From positions 1 to 40,100 of the forward strand of contig CAMAUL010000026.1 in the NCBI GenBank assembly GCA_945861405.1: a DNA stretch of 40,100 bases, read 5' to 3'. This DNA comes from Candidatus Methylobacter oryzae. Lineage in GTDB: Bacteria; Pseudomonadota; Gammaproteobacteria; Methylococcales; Methylomonadaceae. A program made the translations under genes and the position numbers. The notes below the pieces were generated by a model that had not been told where the DNA came from, did no database searches, and worked only from the letters and a program-made list of their open reading frames with translations. Below are positions 18,146-26,943 of this stretch, piece after piece (positions within the stretch are counted from its first letter, which is position 1; every line of letters starts with the position of its first letter).

Positions 18146-18817
18146 GTGAAAAAAATATTAAGCTCGTTTTTTATCCTACTGGTAACCTTTGGTTCAGCAC
18201 AGGCTGAAGTTGTTTATGTTACCGATACCCTGAACTTATCGCTCAGGAGCGAGGAAAACAACAACAGTAAAGTTGTAAAACTGCTCCCAACCGGCACTCC
18301 GCTTACGGTCATAGAAGAAAACAAAGAGACCGGGTTTTTGCACGTGCGCATGAATGACGGTACAGAAGGCTACATGCCGATCCGCAATACCATGAAGGAG
18401 CCGCCCAGTCATGGTCAATTGGAAGCGGCCAATAAAAACCTGGCAACGTTGCAGTCTGAAAATGTCTCGCTCAAGGCTGAGCTAGCCACCATAAAGGAAT
18501 CCATCACGCCGGGAACATCTTTGGAACAGTCCTTGGCTAAAGAAAGGGATCAGTTGGATAGGGAACTTAGCGAATTGAAAAAAACCGCCGCCAGCACTGT
18601 CGAGCTAAAGAACCAGCGTGATGAACTTCAAGAACGCGTGGTTAATGTCGAGCGGGAATTGCAGCAAATCAAGCTTGAAAATTTGGCCCTGCAAGGCACA
18701 GGCAATCAAGACTGGTTTTTATACGGCGGCCTGCTTGCTCTGATCGGTGTCGTTTTAGGATTTATTTTGCCTAAACTCAGCTGGCGTCGCAGCCGTAGCA
18801 GTTGGGATTCGTATTAA
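18146..18817 (+). CDS. SH3-domain/coiled-coil membrane protein (TIGR04211, YgiM-like)
   Basis: The 223-residue protein has a signal peptide (residues 1-20, ending SAQA), a bacterial SH3 domain (about 22-85, with LSLRSEENNNSKVV and GTEGYMPIRN), a coiled coil (about 95-185), and a C-terminal membrane helix (WFLYGGLLALIGVVLGFILP) followed by a basic tail. This is the layout of the YgiM/TIGR04211 SH3 proteins, whose role is not well defined. The start is GTG at 18146. It follows argF by 38 bases and precedes a hairpin repeat. Confidence 0.85.
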   Translation: MKKILSSFFILLVTFGSAQAEVVYVTDTLNLSLRSEENNNSKVVKLLPTGTPLTVIEENKETGFLHVRMNDGTEGYMPIRNTMKEPPSHGQLEAANKNLATLQSENVSLKAELATIKESITPGTSLEQSLAKERDQLDRELSELKKTAASTVELKNQRDELQERVVNVERELQQIKLENLALQGTGNQDWFLYGGLLALIGVVLGFILPKLSWRRSRSSWDSY

Positions 18818-18820
18818 ATC

Positions 18821-18910
18821 AGGTGAAAGGTTCAAGGTTCAAGGTTTAAAAAAGACTGAGTTCCTTGTGCCATGCACCCTTCACATTGAACCTTTCACCT
18901 TGAACCTAAA
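18821..18910. repeat. Hairpin repeat of the 'aaggttcaag' family, copy 2, abutting ilvD
   Basis: A perfect 15-base inverted repeat (AGGTGAAAGGTTCAA at 18821-18835; complement at 18886-18900) encloses direct repeats of AAGGTTC. The right arm ends 12 bases before the ilvD ATG and therefore covers its ribosome-binding region. It is related in wording and layout to the element at 9011-9100. Confidence 0.68.
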
Positions 18911-18912
18911 TT

Positions 18913-20601
18913 ATGAGTGACAAAACCACCCGCACTTTCTCTTCCCTGGTCGTTGACGGCATGGAGCGCGCACCGAGCCGCGCCATGTTGCATGCTGTCG
19001 GTTTCAGTAATGCCGACTTTAAAAAGCCGCAAATAGGCATTGCTTCGACCTGGAGCATGGTCACGCCGTGCAACATGCATATCAACAAGCTGGCCGATGC
19101 GGCAGCGGTCGGCGTCAACAATGCCGATGGCAAGGCAGTGATCTTTAACACCATCACCATTTCCGACGGTATTTCGATGGGTACCGAGGGCATGAAATAT
19201 TCGCTGGTCTCCCGCGAAGTGATTGCCGACTCGATTGAAACTGTGGTCGGTTGCCAGGGCTTTGACGGCATAGTCGCGATCGGCGGCTGCGACAAGAACA
19301 TGCCAGGTTGCATGATGGCGATAGCGCGTTTAAACCGTCCGGCGGTGTTTGTTTACGGTGGGACGATTATGCCCGGCTGTCACAAAGACAAAAAACTGGA
19401 CGTGGTTTCGGTATTCGAAGCGGTCGGCGCCAGAGCCAACAACCAGATCGACGATGCGGAGCTTGCCGAAATCGAAGCCAAAGCCATTCCAGGCGCGGGT
19501 TCTTGCGGCGGTATGTACACCGCAAATACCATGGCTTCGGCCATCGAAGCGTTGGGCATGAGCTTGCCGAACAGCTCCGCGCAGGCCGCCATTTCAGACG
19601 ACAAGCGCCTGGATTGCGAACGCGCCGGTGCAGCGGTTTTAGAGCTGTTGAAAAAAGACATCAAGCCTCGCGACATCATGACCAAAGCCGCGTTCGAGAA
19701 CGCGATCACCGTCGTCATCGCTCTCGGCGGCTCGACCAATGCGGTATTGCATATCCTGGCGATGGCCAACGCAACCGGCGTGGATATTACGCTGGATGAC
19801 TTTACCCGTATCGGCAAACATGTGCCGATGCTGGCCGACTTAAAGCCCAGCGGTCGTTACCTGATGACCGAATTGATTGAAATCGGCGGCATTCAGCCGT
19901 TGATGAAAATCCTGCTGGCTAAGGGTTTGCTGCACGGCGACTGCTTAACAGTTACCGGCCTTACGCTGGCCGAAAATCTGGCTGATGTCTTACCGTATCC
20001 TGAAGATCAGGAAGTGATTCACTCCTTGGAAAATCCGATCAAAAAAGACAGCCATTTGGTCGTGTTATACGGAAATCTGGCCTCCGGCGGCGCGGTTGCC
20101 AAAATCACCGGCAAAGAAGGGCTGGTATTTACCGGCACAGCCAAAGTGTTCGAAGCCGAAGAGCAGGCGCTGCAAAGCATTCTGAACGGCGACATCGTCA
20201 AGGGCGATGTGATCGTGATCCGCTACGAAGGCCCCAAAGGCGGCCCCGGCATGCGGGAAATGTTGTCTCCGACTTCGGCGGTCATGGGCAAAGGTTTAGG
20301 CAAGGAAGTGGCATTGATTACCGATGGCCGGTTTTCCGGCGGCACCCACGGTTTCGTAGTCGGGCATATCACACCTGAAGCCTATGTCGGCGGTGCGCTG
20401 GCGATAGTCGAGAACGGCGATACCATCACCATCGACGCGGAAAACAACGAACTGAAACTGCATGTCAACGAACATGAAATCGCCCGTCGCCTTGAAAAAT
20501 GGAAACAACCTGCGCCGCGTTACACCCGTGGCGTATTGGCGAAATATGCCAAATTGGTAAGTTCGGCTTCGTTAGGAGCAGTAACGGATAATTTGGATTG
20601 A
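18913..20601 (+). CDS. ilvD: Dihydroxy-acid dehydratase
   Basis: IlvD dehydrates dihydroxy acids to the 2-oxo acid precursors of valine, leucine and isoleucine, using an iron-sulfur cluster. Cluster-binding cysteines are seen in [10 protein letters not shown] near 122 and [16 protein letters not shown] near 195; another conserved stretch is [12 protein letters not shown]-like ([12 protein letters not shown] near 440) with [14 protein letters not shown] near 475. The 562-residue length is that of the shorter IlvD group. The start lies only 12 bases after a hairpin arm, with no clear Shine-Dalgarno sequence. Confidence 0.97.
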   Translation: MSDKTTRTFSSLVVDGMERAPSRAMLHAVGFSNADFKKPQIGIASTWSMVTPCNMHINKLADAAAVGVNNADGKAVIFNTITISDGISMGTEGMKYSLVSREVIADSIETVVGCQGFDGIVAIGGCDKNMPGCMMAIARLNRPAVFVYGGTIMPGCHKDKKLDVVSVFEAVGARANNQIDDAELAEIEAKAIPGAGSCGGMYTANTMASAIEALGMSLPNSSAQAAISDDKRLDCERAGAAVLELLKKDIKPRDIMTKAAFENAITVVIALGGSTNAVLHILAMANATGVDITLDDFTRIGKHVPMLADLKPSGRYLMTELIEIGGIQPLMKILLAKGLLHGDCLTVTGLTLAENLADVLPYPEDQEVIHSLENPIKKDSHLVVLYGNLASGGAVAKITGKEGLVFTGTAKVFEAEEQALQSILNGDIVKGDVIVIRYEGPKGGPGMREMLSPTSAVMGKGLGKEVALITDGRFSGGTHGFVVGHITPEAYVGGALAIVENGDTITIDAENNELKLHVNEHEIARRLEKWKQPAPRYTRGVLAKYAKLVSSASLGAVTDNLD

Positions 20602-20633
20602 TGTGCGCTTTGTTGCGTGCCTTCTGAATATAC

Positions 20634-20665
20634 GCTGGTTCCCAAGCTGGAGCTTGGGAACCAGC
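20634..20665. repeat. Short perfect hairpin after ilvD
   Basis: Fifteen-base perfect arms (GCTGGTTCCCAAGCT and its complement) are separated by only two bases. A degenerate half copy (AGCTTGGGAACTAGC) occurs at 22271-22285. It may serve as a terminator for ilvD, but no T-run follows. Confidence 0.75.
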
Positions 20666-20679
20666 ATCAGGAGAGAGCC

Positions 20680-20892
20680 ATGACCACCATTACTTTCGAT
20701 ACGCACAGTTTTGTGAAAAAGCTCAAAGCGGTAGGCTTTACCGAAGAGCAGGCCGAAGTATTCGCCAGTGAACAAGCGCGCCTGATTGAAGATAAACTGG
20801 CAACCAAAAATGATTTAATGGAACTGGAAAATAATTTACGTCGGGATATGCGCGAACTGGAATACAGAATTATCATCAAGTTGGGGGGCTGA
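20680..20892 (+). CDS. DUF1640 (CCDC90-like) coiled-coil protein, apparently frameshifted before its membrane helix
   Basis: The 70-residue product starts after a good GGAGAGAG site. FVKKLKAVGFTEEQAEVFA and KLATKNDLMELENNLRRDM trimmed to the pattern KNDLMELE..LRRDM are typical of DUF1640 proteins. Those proteins normally end in a C-terminal membrane helix. Here the frame ends at IIIKLGG-stop in a run of six G, but the -1 frame continues LMAVSIAVVATLVKLL to a stop at 20937-20939, which is exactly such a helix. Either a one-base change in the G-run has truncated the protein, or ribosomes slip there. The role of the family is unclear. Confidence 0.72.
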   Translation: MTTITFDTHSFVKKLKAVGFTEEQAEVFASEQARLIEDKLATKNDLMELENNLRRDMRELEYRIIIKLGG

Positions 20893-21050
20893 TGGCGGTA
20901 TCAATTGCAGTTGTTGCGACGTTGGTTAAATTGCTTTAGTTTGTAACTCGAACGATGCGCTTATTACCTCGGCAACTGCTTCTGCGTTGCTGCATTCATG
21001 CAGCCGTCAGCACATCCTACGGCATTAATTAGAGGAGACTACAAAAGTCT

Positions 21051-21674
21051 ATGGCGTCATTTAATATTGTTTACGTGCTTACTAACTCAGCTATGCCTGG
21101 ATTGGTGAAGATTGGCTATACAACACAAGATGACGCAAATTCTAGAATTGGACAACTGTATACAACAGGCGTTCCAGTCCCATTCGAGCTTCATTATGCC
21201 TGCAAGGTTCAAAACGCGGAGGAAGTTGAAAAAGCATTACATATTGCATTTTCTCCTCAGAGAATCAATCCTAAGCGCGAGTTTTTCAAAATTGAACCCG
21301 AGCAAGCTATCGCCATATTAAAATTGCTACACACCGAGGACGCTACCGCAGAAATTGAGCGGCAGCCTACCAACATAGACCAAGAATCGGTGATTGCCGC
21401 TGAACAGTTAAAGTCTAAGCGACCGAATATGAATTTTTTAGAAATGGGTATACCCATTGGCGCAGAATTACATTCAGTGCATGGGCCTTTCGTTGTTACA
21501 GTTATTACCGCTAAGAAAATTATATTTAATAATGAGGAAATGTCATTAACAGCAGCTACTCGTCAAGTGCTAGGCATAGAACACAGCGTTCAACCAAGTC
21601 CGCATTGGACATATCAAAGTAAGCTTTTGAAAGATATTTATGATGAAACTTATAGTAATGCAGGAGAAATGTAG
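21051..21674 (+). CDS. T5orf172 (GIY-YIG-like) domain protein with a DUF4357/RAMA-like C-terminus
   Basis: Residues 1-95 of 207 match the T5orf172/Meiotically-up-regulated-113 type of GIY-YIG-like domain: IVYVLTNSAMPGLVKIGYTT, an Arg-containing RIGQLYTTGVP segment, and an EVEKALHIAFSPQR/EFFKI end. The C-terminal 80 residues (FLEMGIPIGAELHSV, KKIIFNNEEMSLTAATRQVLG, HWTYQSKLLKDIY in separate stretches) resemble the small DUF4357/RAMA modules found in DNA-modification and nuclease proteins. GAGGAG lies 12 bases before the ATG. Codon use is AT-richer than the neighbours. Such proteins often belong to mobile or defence DNA; activity is not proven. Confidence 0.72.
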   Translation: MASFNIVYVLTNSAMPGLVKIGYTTQDDANSRIGQLYTTGVPVPFELHYACKVQNAEEVEKALHIAFSPQRINPKREFFKIEPEQAIAILKLLHTEDATAEIERQPTNIDQESVIAAEQLKSKRPNMNFLEMGIPIGAELHSVHGPFVVTVITAKKIIFNNEEMSLTAATRQVLGIEHSVQPSPHWTYQSKLLKDIYDETYSNAGEM

Positions 21675-21789
21675 TCATGTAGGTTCGGTTAGCTTATTGA
21701 GTGTAGCGATATAACGTAACCCGATATATAGGCTGGAGCTTGAAAGCTAGCAAAATATGCATACATCTGACTGAAATGAGGGTGACATA

Positions 21790-22014
21790 ATGAATACAGC
21801 GGAATTGATTTACCAAAAAGCAAAGACATTGCCCGAGGTTGAGGCGCGGGAAATTCTGGATTTCATGGAGTTTTTGGAAACCAAGCGCAGGGGCGAAAGC
21901 GAAACTGCCTATCTTTTGCAAGAACCGGCAAATGCCCGAAGACTGCTGGCGGCGGCGGGCAACATCCGGGCTGGACGATGCATTGAAGAACGGGAATTGC
22001 TGCCCGATGATTAG
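21790..22014 (+). CDS. Antitoxin of a YoeB-type pair, chimeric (DUF2281 plus YefM-like tail)
   Basis: The 74-residue protein begins like DUF2281 proteins (ELIYQKAKTLPEVEAREIL then DFMEFLE). It ends like the toxin-binding tail of YefM/RelB antitoxins (AYLLQEPANARRLLAAA and ELLPDD). The usual YefM fold of about 50 residues, which binds DNA, is absent. The toxin gene starts inside its last codons, with an eight-base overlap. The ribosome-binding site is GAGGGTG. I infer that it neutralises the downstream toxin and may bind the promoter through the DUF2281 part. Confidence 0.78.
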   Translation: MNTAELIYQKAKTLPEVEAREILDFMEFLETKRRGESETAYLLQEPANARRLLAAAGNIRAGRCIEERELLPDD

Positions 22015-22264
22015 TTTCGAGCAGCAGGGATGGGAAGATTACCTGTTTTGGCAGCAAACCGACAAGACTAAGATTAAGCGTATCAATCAGTTAATCAGGG
22101 ATATTCAACGCGATCCATTCGATGGCGTTGGTAAGCCCGAAGCCCTGCGCCATGGACTGGCGGGATTATGGTCGCGCCGTATTGATGACGAACACCGGCT
22201 TATCTATTCGGTGAGCGATAAAAAAATTATCATTGCCCAATGCCGTTATCACTATGGTGATTGA
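22007..22264 (+). CDS. yoeB: Txe/YoeB-family mRNA interferase toxin
   Basis: The 85-residue toxin carries the YoeB pattern: GWEDYLFWQQTDKTKIKRI near residue 8, DPFDGVGKPEALRH near 37, GLWSRRIDDEHRLIY near 53, and a C-terminal CRYHYGD. The Glu, Arg and His residues of the YoeB active site are all present, so it looks active. YoeB cleaves mRNA at the ribosome. Its start overlaps the antitoxin stop (GATGATTAG), typical of coupled expression. Confidence 0.93.
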   Translation: MISFEQQGWEDYLFWQQTDKTKIKRINQLIRDIQRDPFDGVGKPEALRHGLAGLWSRRIDDEHRLIYSVSDKKIIIAQCRYHYGD

Positions 22265-22310
22265 AGCTGAAGCTTGGGAACTAGCCAATAACATTCTTGC
22301 CTAACAAACC

Positions 22311-23627
22311 ATGGAACCACAAAAATCATTCGTCAGCTGGTTTAGGGATTCGTCTCCCTACATCCACGCTCATCGCAATAAAACCTTTGTCATATCATTC
22401 GGTGGCGAAGCGGTGCTGGCTGATGATTTCGATCACCATGTCCACGATTTCGCCTTGCTGAACAGTCTGGGCATACGTCTGGTTTTGGTACACGGCATAC
22501 GCCCACAGATCGACCAGCGGCTTGCTAAACTGGACGTTCCCGCCCGTTTCCACAAAAACTTGCGCATCACCGACGATGTGGCGCTGCAATGCGTTAAGGA
22601 AGCCGCCGGATTAGTCCGCGTGGAAATTGAAGCCCTGTTATCGATGGGGCTGGCTAATTCGCCGATGGCGGGGGCCAAGATCAAGGTCGCCTCGGGCAAT
22701 TTTGTCGTCGCCAAACCCATAGGCGTGATTGACGGCATTGATTACGGACATACCGGCGAAGTTCGCCGTATCGATAGCGTAGCGATTCATCAGCAACTCG
22801 ACCAGGACAATGTCGTGTTGATTTCGCCGGTCGGTTATTCGCCGAGCGGGGAAATTTTTAATCTCTCAGCCGAACAAGTCGCCACGGCGGTTTCGATTGC
22901 GTTAAAAGCGGAAAAACTGGTTTTATTAACCGAACAAAGTTGTTGCAATCCTGATAACGGCGAACAAGTCCAGCAAATGACCACTGCCGAAGCCGACGCT
23001 TTCTTGCAGCAACACCCGGACATATCAACCAGCATCAGCTTGCCGCTTAAAGCTGCGATGCAAAGCTGCCAATCCGGCATCGACCGCGTACATTTGATTG
23101 ACAGAACTATCGACGGTGCGCTATTGCTGGAGTTATTCAGCCGCGACGGTATCGGTACGCTGATCAGCTCGACGGCGTTTGAAGAGTTGCGCCCGGCGAC
23201 ACTGGACGACATCGGCGGTATTTTGGAGTTGATCAAACCGTTGGAGCAACAAGGCAAGCTGGCCAAACGCTCCAGGGAAAAAATCGAAATGGAAATTGCC
23301 GACTATATCGTGATCGAACGCGACGGCCTGATTATTGGCTGCACCGCGCTGCACCCGGATCTGCAAGGCCGGTTCTGTGCGATTGCCTGCCTTGCCGTGC
23401 ATCCTGATTATCAGGGATCGGCCAGAGGCAATCGGATGCTCGAATATGTTTACTGCAAGGCGGGAGAGCTCAAGCTTAAAAAATTATTCGTGTTATCTAC
23501 ACAAACCATGCACTGGTTTATTGAACGGGGATTTTTATCGGCAGATATTAGCGATCTTCCCGATCAGCTGAAGGTGCTGTATAACCCCGAAAGAAATTCC
23601 AAAGTCCTTTGCAAAGACATCGCATAG
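22311..23627 (+). CDS. argA: N-acetylglutamate synthase
   Basis: ArgA acetylates glutamate with acetyl-CoA, the first step of arginine synthesis. The 438 residues comprise an amino-acid-kinase-like domain (1-285; conserved VLVHGIRPQID near 60 and GHTGEVRRID near 146) and a GNAT acetyltransferase domain (about 290-438; AIACLAVHPDYQGSARGNRM near 355 as the acetyl-CoA loop). This matches the classical gammaproteobacterial enzyme, which is normally feedback-inhibited by arginine. A half-copy of a hairpin repeat lies just upstream, and cpdA follows after nine bases. Confidence 0.96.
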   Translation: MEPQKSFVSWFRDSSPYIHAHRNKTFVISFGGEAVLADDFDHHVHDFALLNSLGIRLVLVHGIRPQIDQRLAKLDVPARFHKNLRITDDVALQCVKEAAGLVRVEIEALLSMGLANSPMAGAKIKVASGNFVVAKPIGVIDGIDYGHTGEVRRIDSVAIHQQLDQDNVVLISPVGYSPSGEIFNLSAEQVATAVSIALKAEKLVLLTEQSCCNPDNGEQVQQMTTAEADAFLQQHPDISTSISLPLKAAMQSCQSGIDRVHLIDRTIDGALLLELFSRDGIGTLISSTAFEELRPATLDDIGGILELIKPLEQQGKLAKRSREKIEMEIADYIVIERDGLIIGCTALHPDLQGRFCAIACLAVHPDYQGSARGNRMLEYVYCKAGELKLKKLFVLSTQTMHWFIERGFLSADISDLPDQLKVLYNPERNSKVLCKDIA

Positions 23628-23636
23628 CCTCTTCCG

Positions 23637-24464
23637 ATGATTAATAACGCCGCCTGCATATCAATCCTGCAATTGTCTGATTTGCATATCCTGGCGGCTC
23701 AAGATGATGAAATGTTTGGCATTAATACCGAGCATTATTTTCATGCTTGTCTTGAACAGGCTGTTCGACTACGCTCACTGCAAGCCGATATGGAGCAACA
23801 GCATTTTGATTTGATTCTGCTGACCGGCGACTTGGCTCAGGAGCCAACTCCTGAAAGCTATCGGCGCATCTTAACCGCTCTTGAAGCCTATCAAACGTCA
23901 TGCATCTGCCTGCCTGGTAATCATGATGATTATGATCTGATGCTGCAGGTGTTTAATACCGACCGGATTAACTGCCGCAAACAGGTTTTACTGGATAACT
24001 GGCAGGTGATTAGCCTGAATAGTCAGATCCCTGGAGATCCCGGCGGTCGGCTGCCAAATGAGGAATTAGAGTTTCTTGAAAACTGTTTGAGTGAAAATCA
24101 GGATCGCCACGCGCTGATCGCAGTCCATCATCATTGTTTGGAGACTAAAAGCTCTTGGATGGATACCATGATCATCGAAAACAGTCGGGAGTTATTGGCG
24201 ATAGCAGACAAATACCCGCAGGTAAAAGCTATAACCAGCGGCCATGTCCATCAAGTCATGGATATAAAGACTAACTCCTATCGGGTATTGTGCGCTCCCT
24301 CTACCTGCTTCCAATTTACGCCAAAAAGTCCTGAACCCGCAGTAAACGATACGGCTCCGGGTTATCGGTTAATAGAGCTGTATGCCGACGGCCGGATTGA
24401 ATCCAAGGTTGTCCGTTTGCCGGAGCCGTTGACCGAATTGCAGCCCGATGCGCAGGGCTATTAA
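23637..24464 (+). CDS. cpdA: CpdA-like metallophosphoesterase (cAMP phosphodiesterase)
   Basis: This 275-residue calcineurin-like phosphoesterase shows all five metal-binding blocks: QLSDLHI near 14, LLTGDLAQ near 62, PGNHDDYD near 97, AVHHHCLE near 163, and SGHVHQ near 203. Order and spacing match CpdA (Icc), which hydrolyses cAMP in the cytosol. The gene begins nine bases after argA. A class III adenylate cyclase is encoded at 37468-39594, so both ends of cAMP turnover are in this window. Confidence 0.87.
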   Translation: MINNAACISILQLSDLHILAAQDDEMFGINTEHYFHACLEQAVRLRSLQADMEQQHFDLILLTGDLAQEPTPESYRRILTALEAYQTSCICLPGNHDDYDLMLQVFNTDRINCRKQVLLDNWQVISLNSQIPGDPGGRLPNEELEFLENCLSENQDRHALIAVHHHCLETKSSWMDTMIIENSRELLAIADKYPQVKAITSGHVHQVMDIKTNSYRVLCAPSTCFQFTPKSPEPAVNDTAPGYRLIELYADGRIESKVVRLPEPLTELQPDAQGY

Positions 24465-24476
24465 AAACAGTGCATC

Positions 24477-25025
24477 TTATCTCTTGCGTCGGCTGCTTTT
24501 AAACCGCTCAAAATCCTTAGCCAAATACCCTGAGGCATCAACAGGAACGGTGTCGGCGGTCAAAATAGCGCCCAACTCGCTCATCGCTTTGAGATAAACC
24601 TTGCGCTTGAAATACACCACATCCTTAAGCGGCTCCCAGTAATCCACCCAGCGCCAGTCGTCAAACTCCGGCTTGGCGCATTGATCAAAACGCACATTGG
24701 ATTCATGTGTAATCAAACGCAACATATACCAGATTTGCTTTTGGCCTATGCATAAGGGGAGAGAATTCTTGCGTATATAGCGCTCGGGCAACTGGTATCT
24801 CAGCCAATAGCGCGTACGGCCAAGCACCTGGACATGCTGCTGTTGCAGTCCCGTTTCTTCGCACAACTCCCGATACATCGCGGCTTCTGGGTCTTCGTTC
24901 GGATTTATCCCGCCTTGCGGGAATTGCCATGAGTTTACACCCATTCGTTTTGCCCAAAACACGCGACCCTCGTCATTGCAAAGGATGATTCCGACATTGG
25001 GCCGGTATCCTTTAGAGTCAATCAT
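24477..25025 (-). CDS. rppH: RNA pyrophosphohydrolase
   Basis: RppH removes pyrophosphate from the 5' end of mRNA and so starts RNase E-dependent decay. The 182-residue product begins [15 protein letters not shown] as in E. coli RppH. It carries the Nudix box [20 protein letters not shown] followed by TGL, with the family's W-QFPQGG lead-in. It ends in a basic RFKSSRRKR tail. It is convergent with cpdA with a 12-base gap and no visible terminator. Confidence 0.96.
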   Translation of the reverse strand: MIDSKGYRPNVGIILCNDEGRVFWAKRMGVNSWQFPQGGINPNEDPEAAMYRELCEETGLQQQHVQVLGRTRYWLRYQLPERYIRKNSLPLCIGQKQIWYMLRLITHESNVRFDQCAKPEFDDWRWVDYWEPLKDVVYFKRKVYLKAMSELGAILTADTVPVDASGYLAKDFERFKSSRRKR

Positions 25026-25186
25026 GTTAAAACCTGTGTCTTTACCTTTCCTATATCTTTATTCTGGCTAATGGTAAAATTGTAAATATAGGTTAGTAAG
25101 TTAATTTAATGACCACATTGTTCCATAAATAAAGTGCTTACGCCATAGCGCAAAGCTCTTTTTAATTACTCAAGACAGGTTTAACC

Positions 25187-25873
25187 GTGAGCTTAGCGAT
25201 TTTTGATTTAGACAACACCCTGATTGCCGATGACAGCGACTACTTGTGGGGGCAGTTTCTTGTCGACCAGGGCATCGTCGATAAAAATCTCTATGAAAGT
25301 GCTAACGCTAAATTCTACGATGACTATAAACAAGGCACGCTGGATATTGTCGAGTTTCTGCGTTTTTCGCTACAACCTTTAGCGGACAATAATCCCGAGC
25401 AACTTTATCAATGGCGGGCGCAATTTGTAGAACAAGCCATCAAGCCGTTGATGCTAAAATCCGCGCAACAGCTGATCGACAACCATAGAAAGCGGGGCGA
25501 CACCTTGCTGGTTATTACCGCAACCAACCGTTTTGTGACTGAGCCGATTGTCCAACTGTACGGCATTGAAAACCTGCTGGCGACCACGCCGGAATTTATC
25601 GACGGACGTTATACCGGCGGCTTTAACGGCATCCCCTGCTTTCAAGGCGGCAAGGTTACGTTGCTGGAAGCATGGCTGGAAAACTCAAACGAAACCATGC
25701 AGGGCAGTTGGTTTTACAGCGATTCCCACAACGACTTGCCGCTGCTTAAGCTGGTGGATAATCCCGTTGCGGTCGATCCCGATGAGAAACTGAGCGAATT
25801 CGCCAATGCCGCCAACTGGCCGATTATCAGTCTCAGAAACGGCCAATGTCCGACGGATCATTTTCATAAATAA
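25187..25873 (+). CDS. HAD-superfamily (IB subfamily) phosphatase
   Basis: The 228-residue protein has the HAD motifs in order: DLDNTLIADDSD at 7-18 (nucleophile Asp), the Thr in LLVITATN near 108, and YSDSHNDLPLL near 180 with conserved Asp residues; a KVTLLEAWL segment provides the lysine near 157. The helical cap follows the first motif, as in subfamily IB (SerB-like and histidinol-phosphatase-like). Substrate is undetermined. The start is GTG at 25187, after ACAGG. It is divergent from rppH. Confidence 0.85.
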   Translation: MSLAIFDLDNTLIADDSDYLWGQFLVDQGIVDKNLYESANAKFYDDYKQGTLDIVEFLRFSLQPLADNNPEQLYQWRAQFVEQAIKPLMLKSAQQLIDNHRKRGDTLLVITATNRFVTEPIVQLYGIENLLATTPEFIDGRYTGGFNGIPCFQGGKVTLLEAWLENSNETMQGSWFYSDSHNDLPLLKLVDNPVAVDPDEKLSEFANAANWPIISLRNGQCPTDHFHK

Positions 25874-25885
25874 GAAGGCTAAATA

Positions 25886-25955
25886 GAACACGGATGACGC
25901 AGATGAGACGGATTTAAACGGATTTTATTTTCTTTTATCCGTCTCATCCGTGTTC
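25886..25955. repeat. Terminal-inverted-repeat element, family A copy 3
   Basis: The left arm (25886-25913) and right arm (25937-25955) pair over 19 bases if nine bases (CGCAGATGA) of the left arm are looped out; that stretch looks like a small internal duplication. Ends read GAACACGGATGA, as in copy 2. It lies between the HAD phosphatase gene and cysM. Confidence 0.68.
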
Positions 25956-25999
25956 CATTAAAAATTACTCTTCACCCATAATCGAGTGCTATGACTATC

Positions 26000-26890
26000 A
26001 TGACTTACCCAACCATTGAATCTTTTGTCGGCAACACGCCTCTGGTCAGGTTGCAACGTTTGCCCGGCAATACCAGCAATACCATTCTGGTCAAACTGGA
26101 GGGCAATAACCCGGCCGGTTCGGTTAAAGACCGCCCCGCGCTGAGCATGATTAAACATGCCGAATTAAGAGGCGAGATCAAACCCGGCGACCGGCTGATC
26201 GAGGCGACCAGCGGCAACACCGGCATTGCGCTGGCGATGGCGGCGGCGATCAAAGGCTATAAAATGACCTTGATTATGCCGGGCAACATGAGCGAAGAAC
26301 GCCGGGCGTCGATGAAAGCCTACGGTGCCGAGATCATCCTGACGCCAGCGGCTGGCAGCATGGAGGCAGCGATTGATTTGTCCAGGGAAATGGAAGCGGC
26401 AGGTAAGGGCCGAGTGCTGGATCAGTTTTCCAATCCCGATAATCCGCGCGCCCATTATGAAGGCACCGGGCCTGAAATATGGCGCGATACCAATGGGCAA
26501 ATAACCCATTTTGTCAGCTCGATGGGCACAACCGGCACGATTATGGGTACGTCAAAATTCCTGAAAGAACAAAGCGCTGATATTAAAGTTATTGGCGTAC
26601 AGCCGGAAGGCGAGTCTAAAATCCCCGGCATCCGGCGCTGGCCCAAAGAATATCTGCCGAAAATCTATCAGGCCGACCGGGTTGACCGGATTATCGATGT
26701 CGATCAGATTTCAGCTGAAAACGTCACCCGCGCATTGGCCGCCCAAGAAGGTATTTTTGCCGGAGTTTCATCCGGCGGCGCTGTGCATGCGGCGTTGAAC
26801 TTGTCTGAAGAAGTTGAGAATGCAGTGATTGTGGTGATTATCTGTGATCGGGGCGACCGGTATTTGTCTACGGGGGTTTTTCCTGGCTGA
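26000..26890 (+). CDS. cysM: Cysteine synthase B
   Basis: CysM makes cysteine (or S-sulfocysteine from thiosulfate) from O-acetylserine using pyridoxal phosphate. The PLP-lysine is in NPAGSVKDRPALS near 36-48. The phosphate and substrate loops are EATSGNTGIALA near 68 and SSMGTTGTIMGTS near 173, and AGVSSGGAVHAAL is near 255. The ATG at 26000 gives the standard MTYPTIE start; a further ATG three codons upstream (25991) is possible. At about 296 residues it is close to CysM (303) rather than CysK. No terminator is obvious before the repeat region that follows. Confidence 0.94.
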   Translation: MTYPTIESFVGNTPLVRLQRLPGNTSNTILVKLEGNNPAGSVKDRPALSMIKHAELRGEIKPGDRLIEATSGNTGIALAMAAAIKGYKMTLIMPGNMSEERRASMKAYGAEIILTPAAGSMEAAIDLSREMEAAGKGRVLDQFSNPDNPRAHYEGTGPEIWRDTNGQITHFVSSMGTTGTIMGTSKFLKEQSADIKVIGVQPEGESKIPGIRRWPKEYLPKIYQADRVDRIIDVDQISAENVTRALAAQEGIFAGVSSGGAVHAALNLSEEVENAVIVVIICDRGDRYLSTGVFPG

Positions 26891-26943
26891 TGAAAGCCCT
26901 GTTGAAGGATTTGTAGAGAGGTGTCCAACCGGTCGCTCTTATT

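Noticed and set aside
19308-19799. Arg/His-rich open frame of 163 codons inside ilvD
   Set aside because: It is an alternate frame of a strongly conserved gene; its composition reflects codon use of ilvD.
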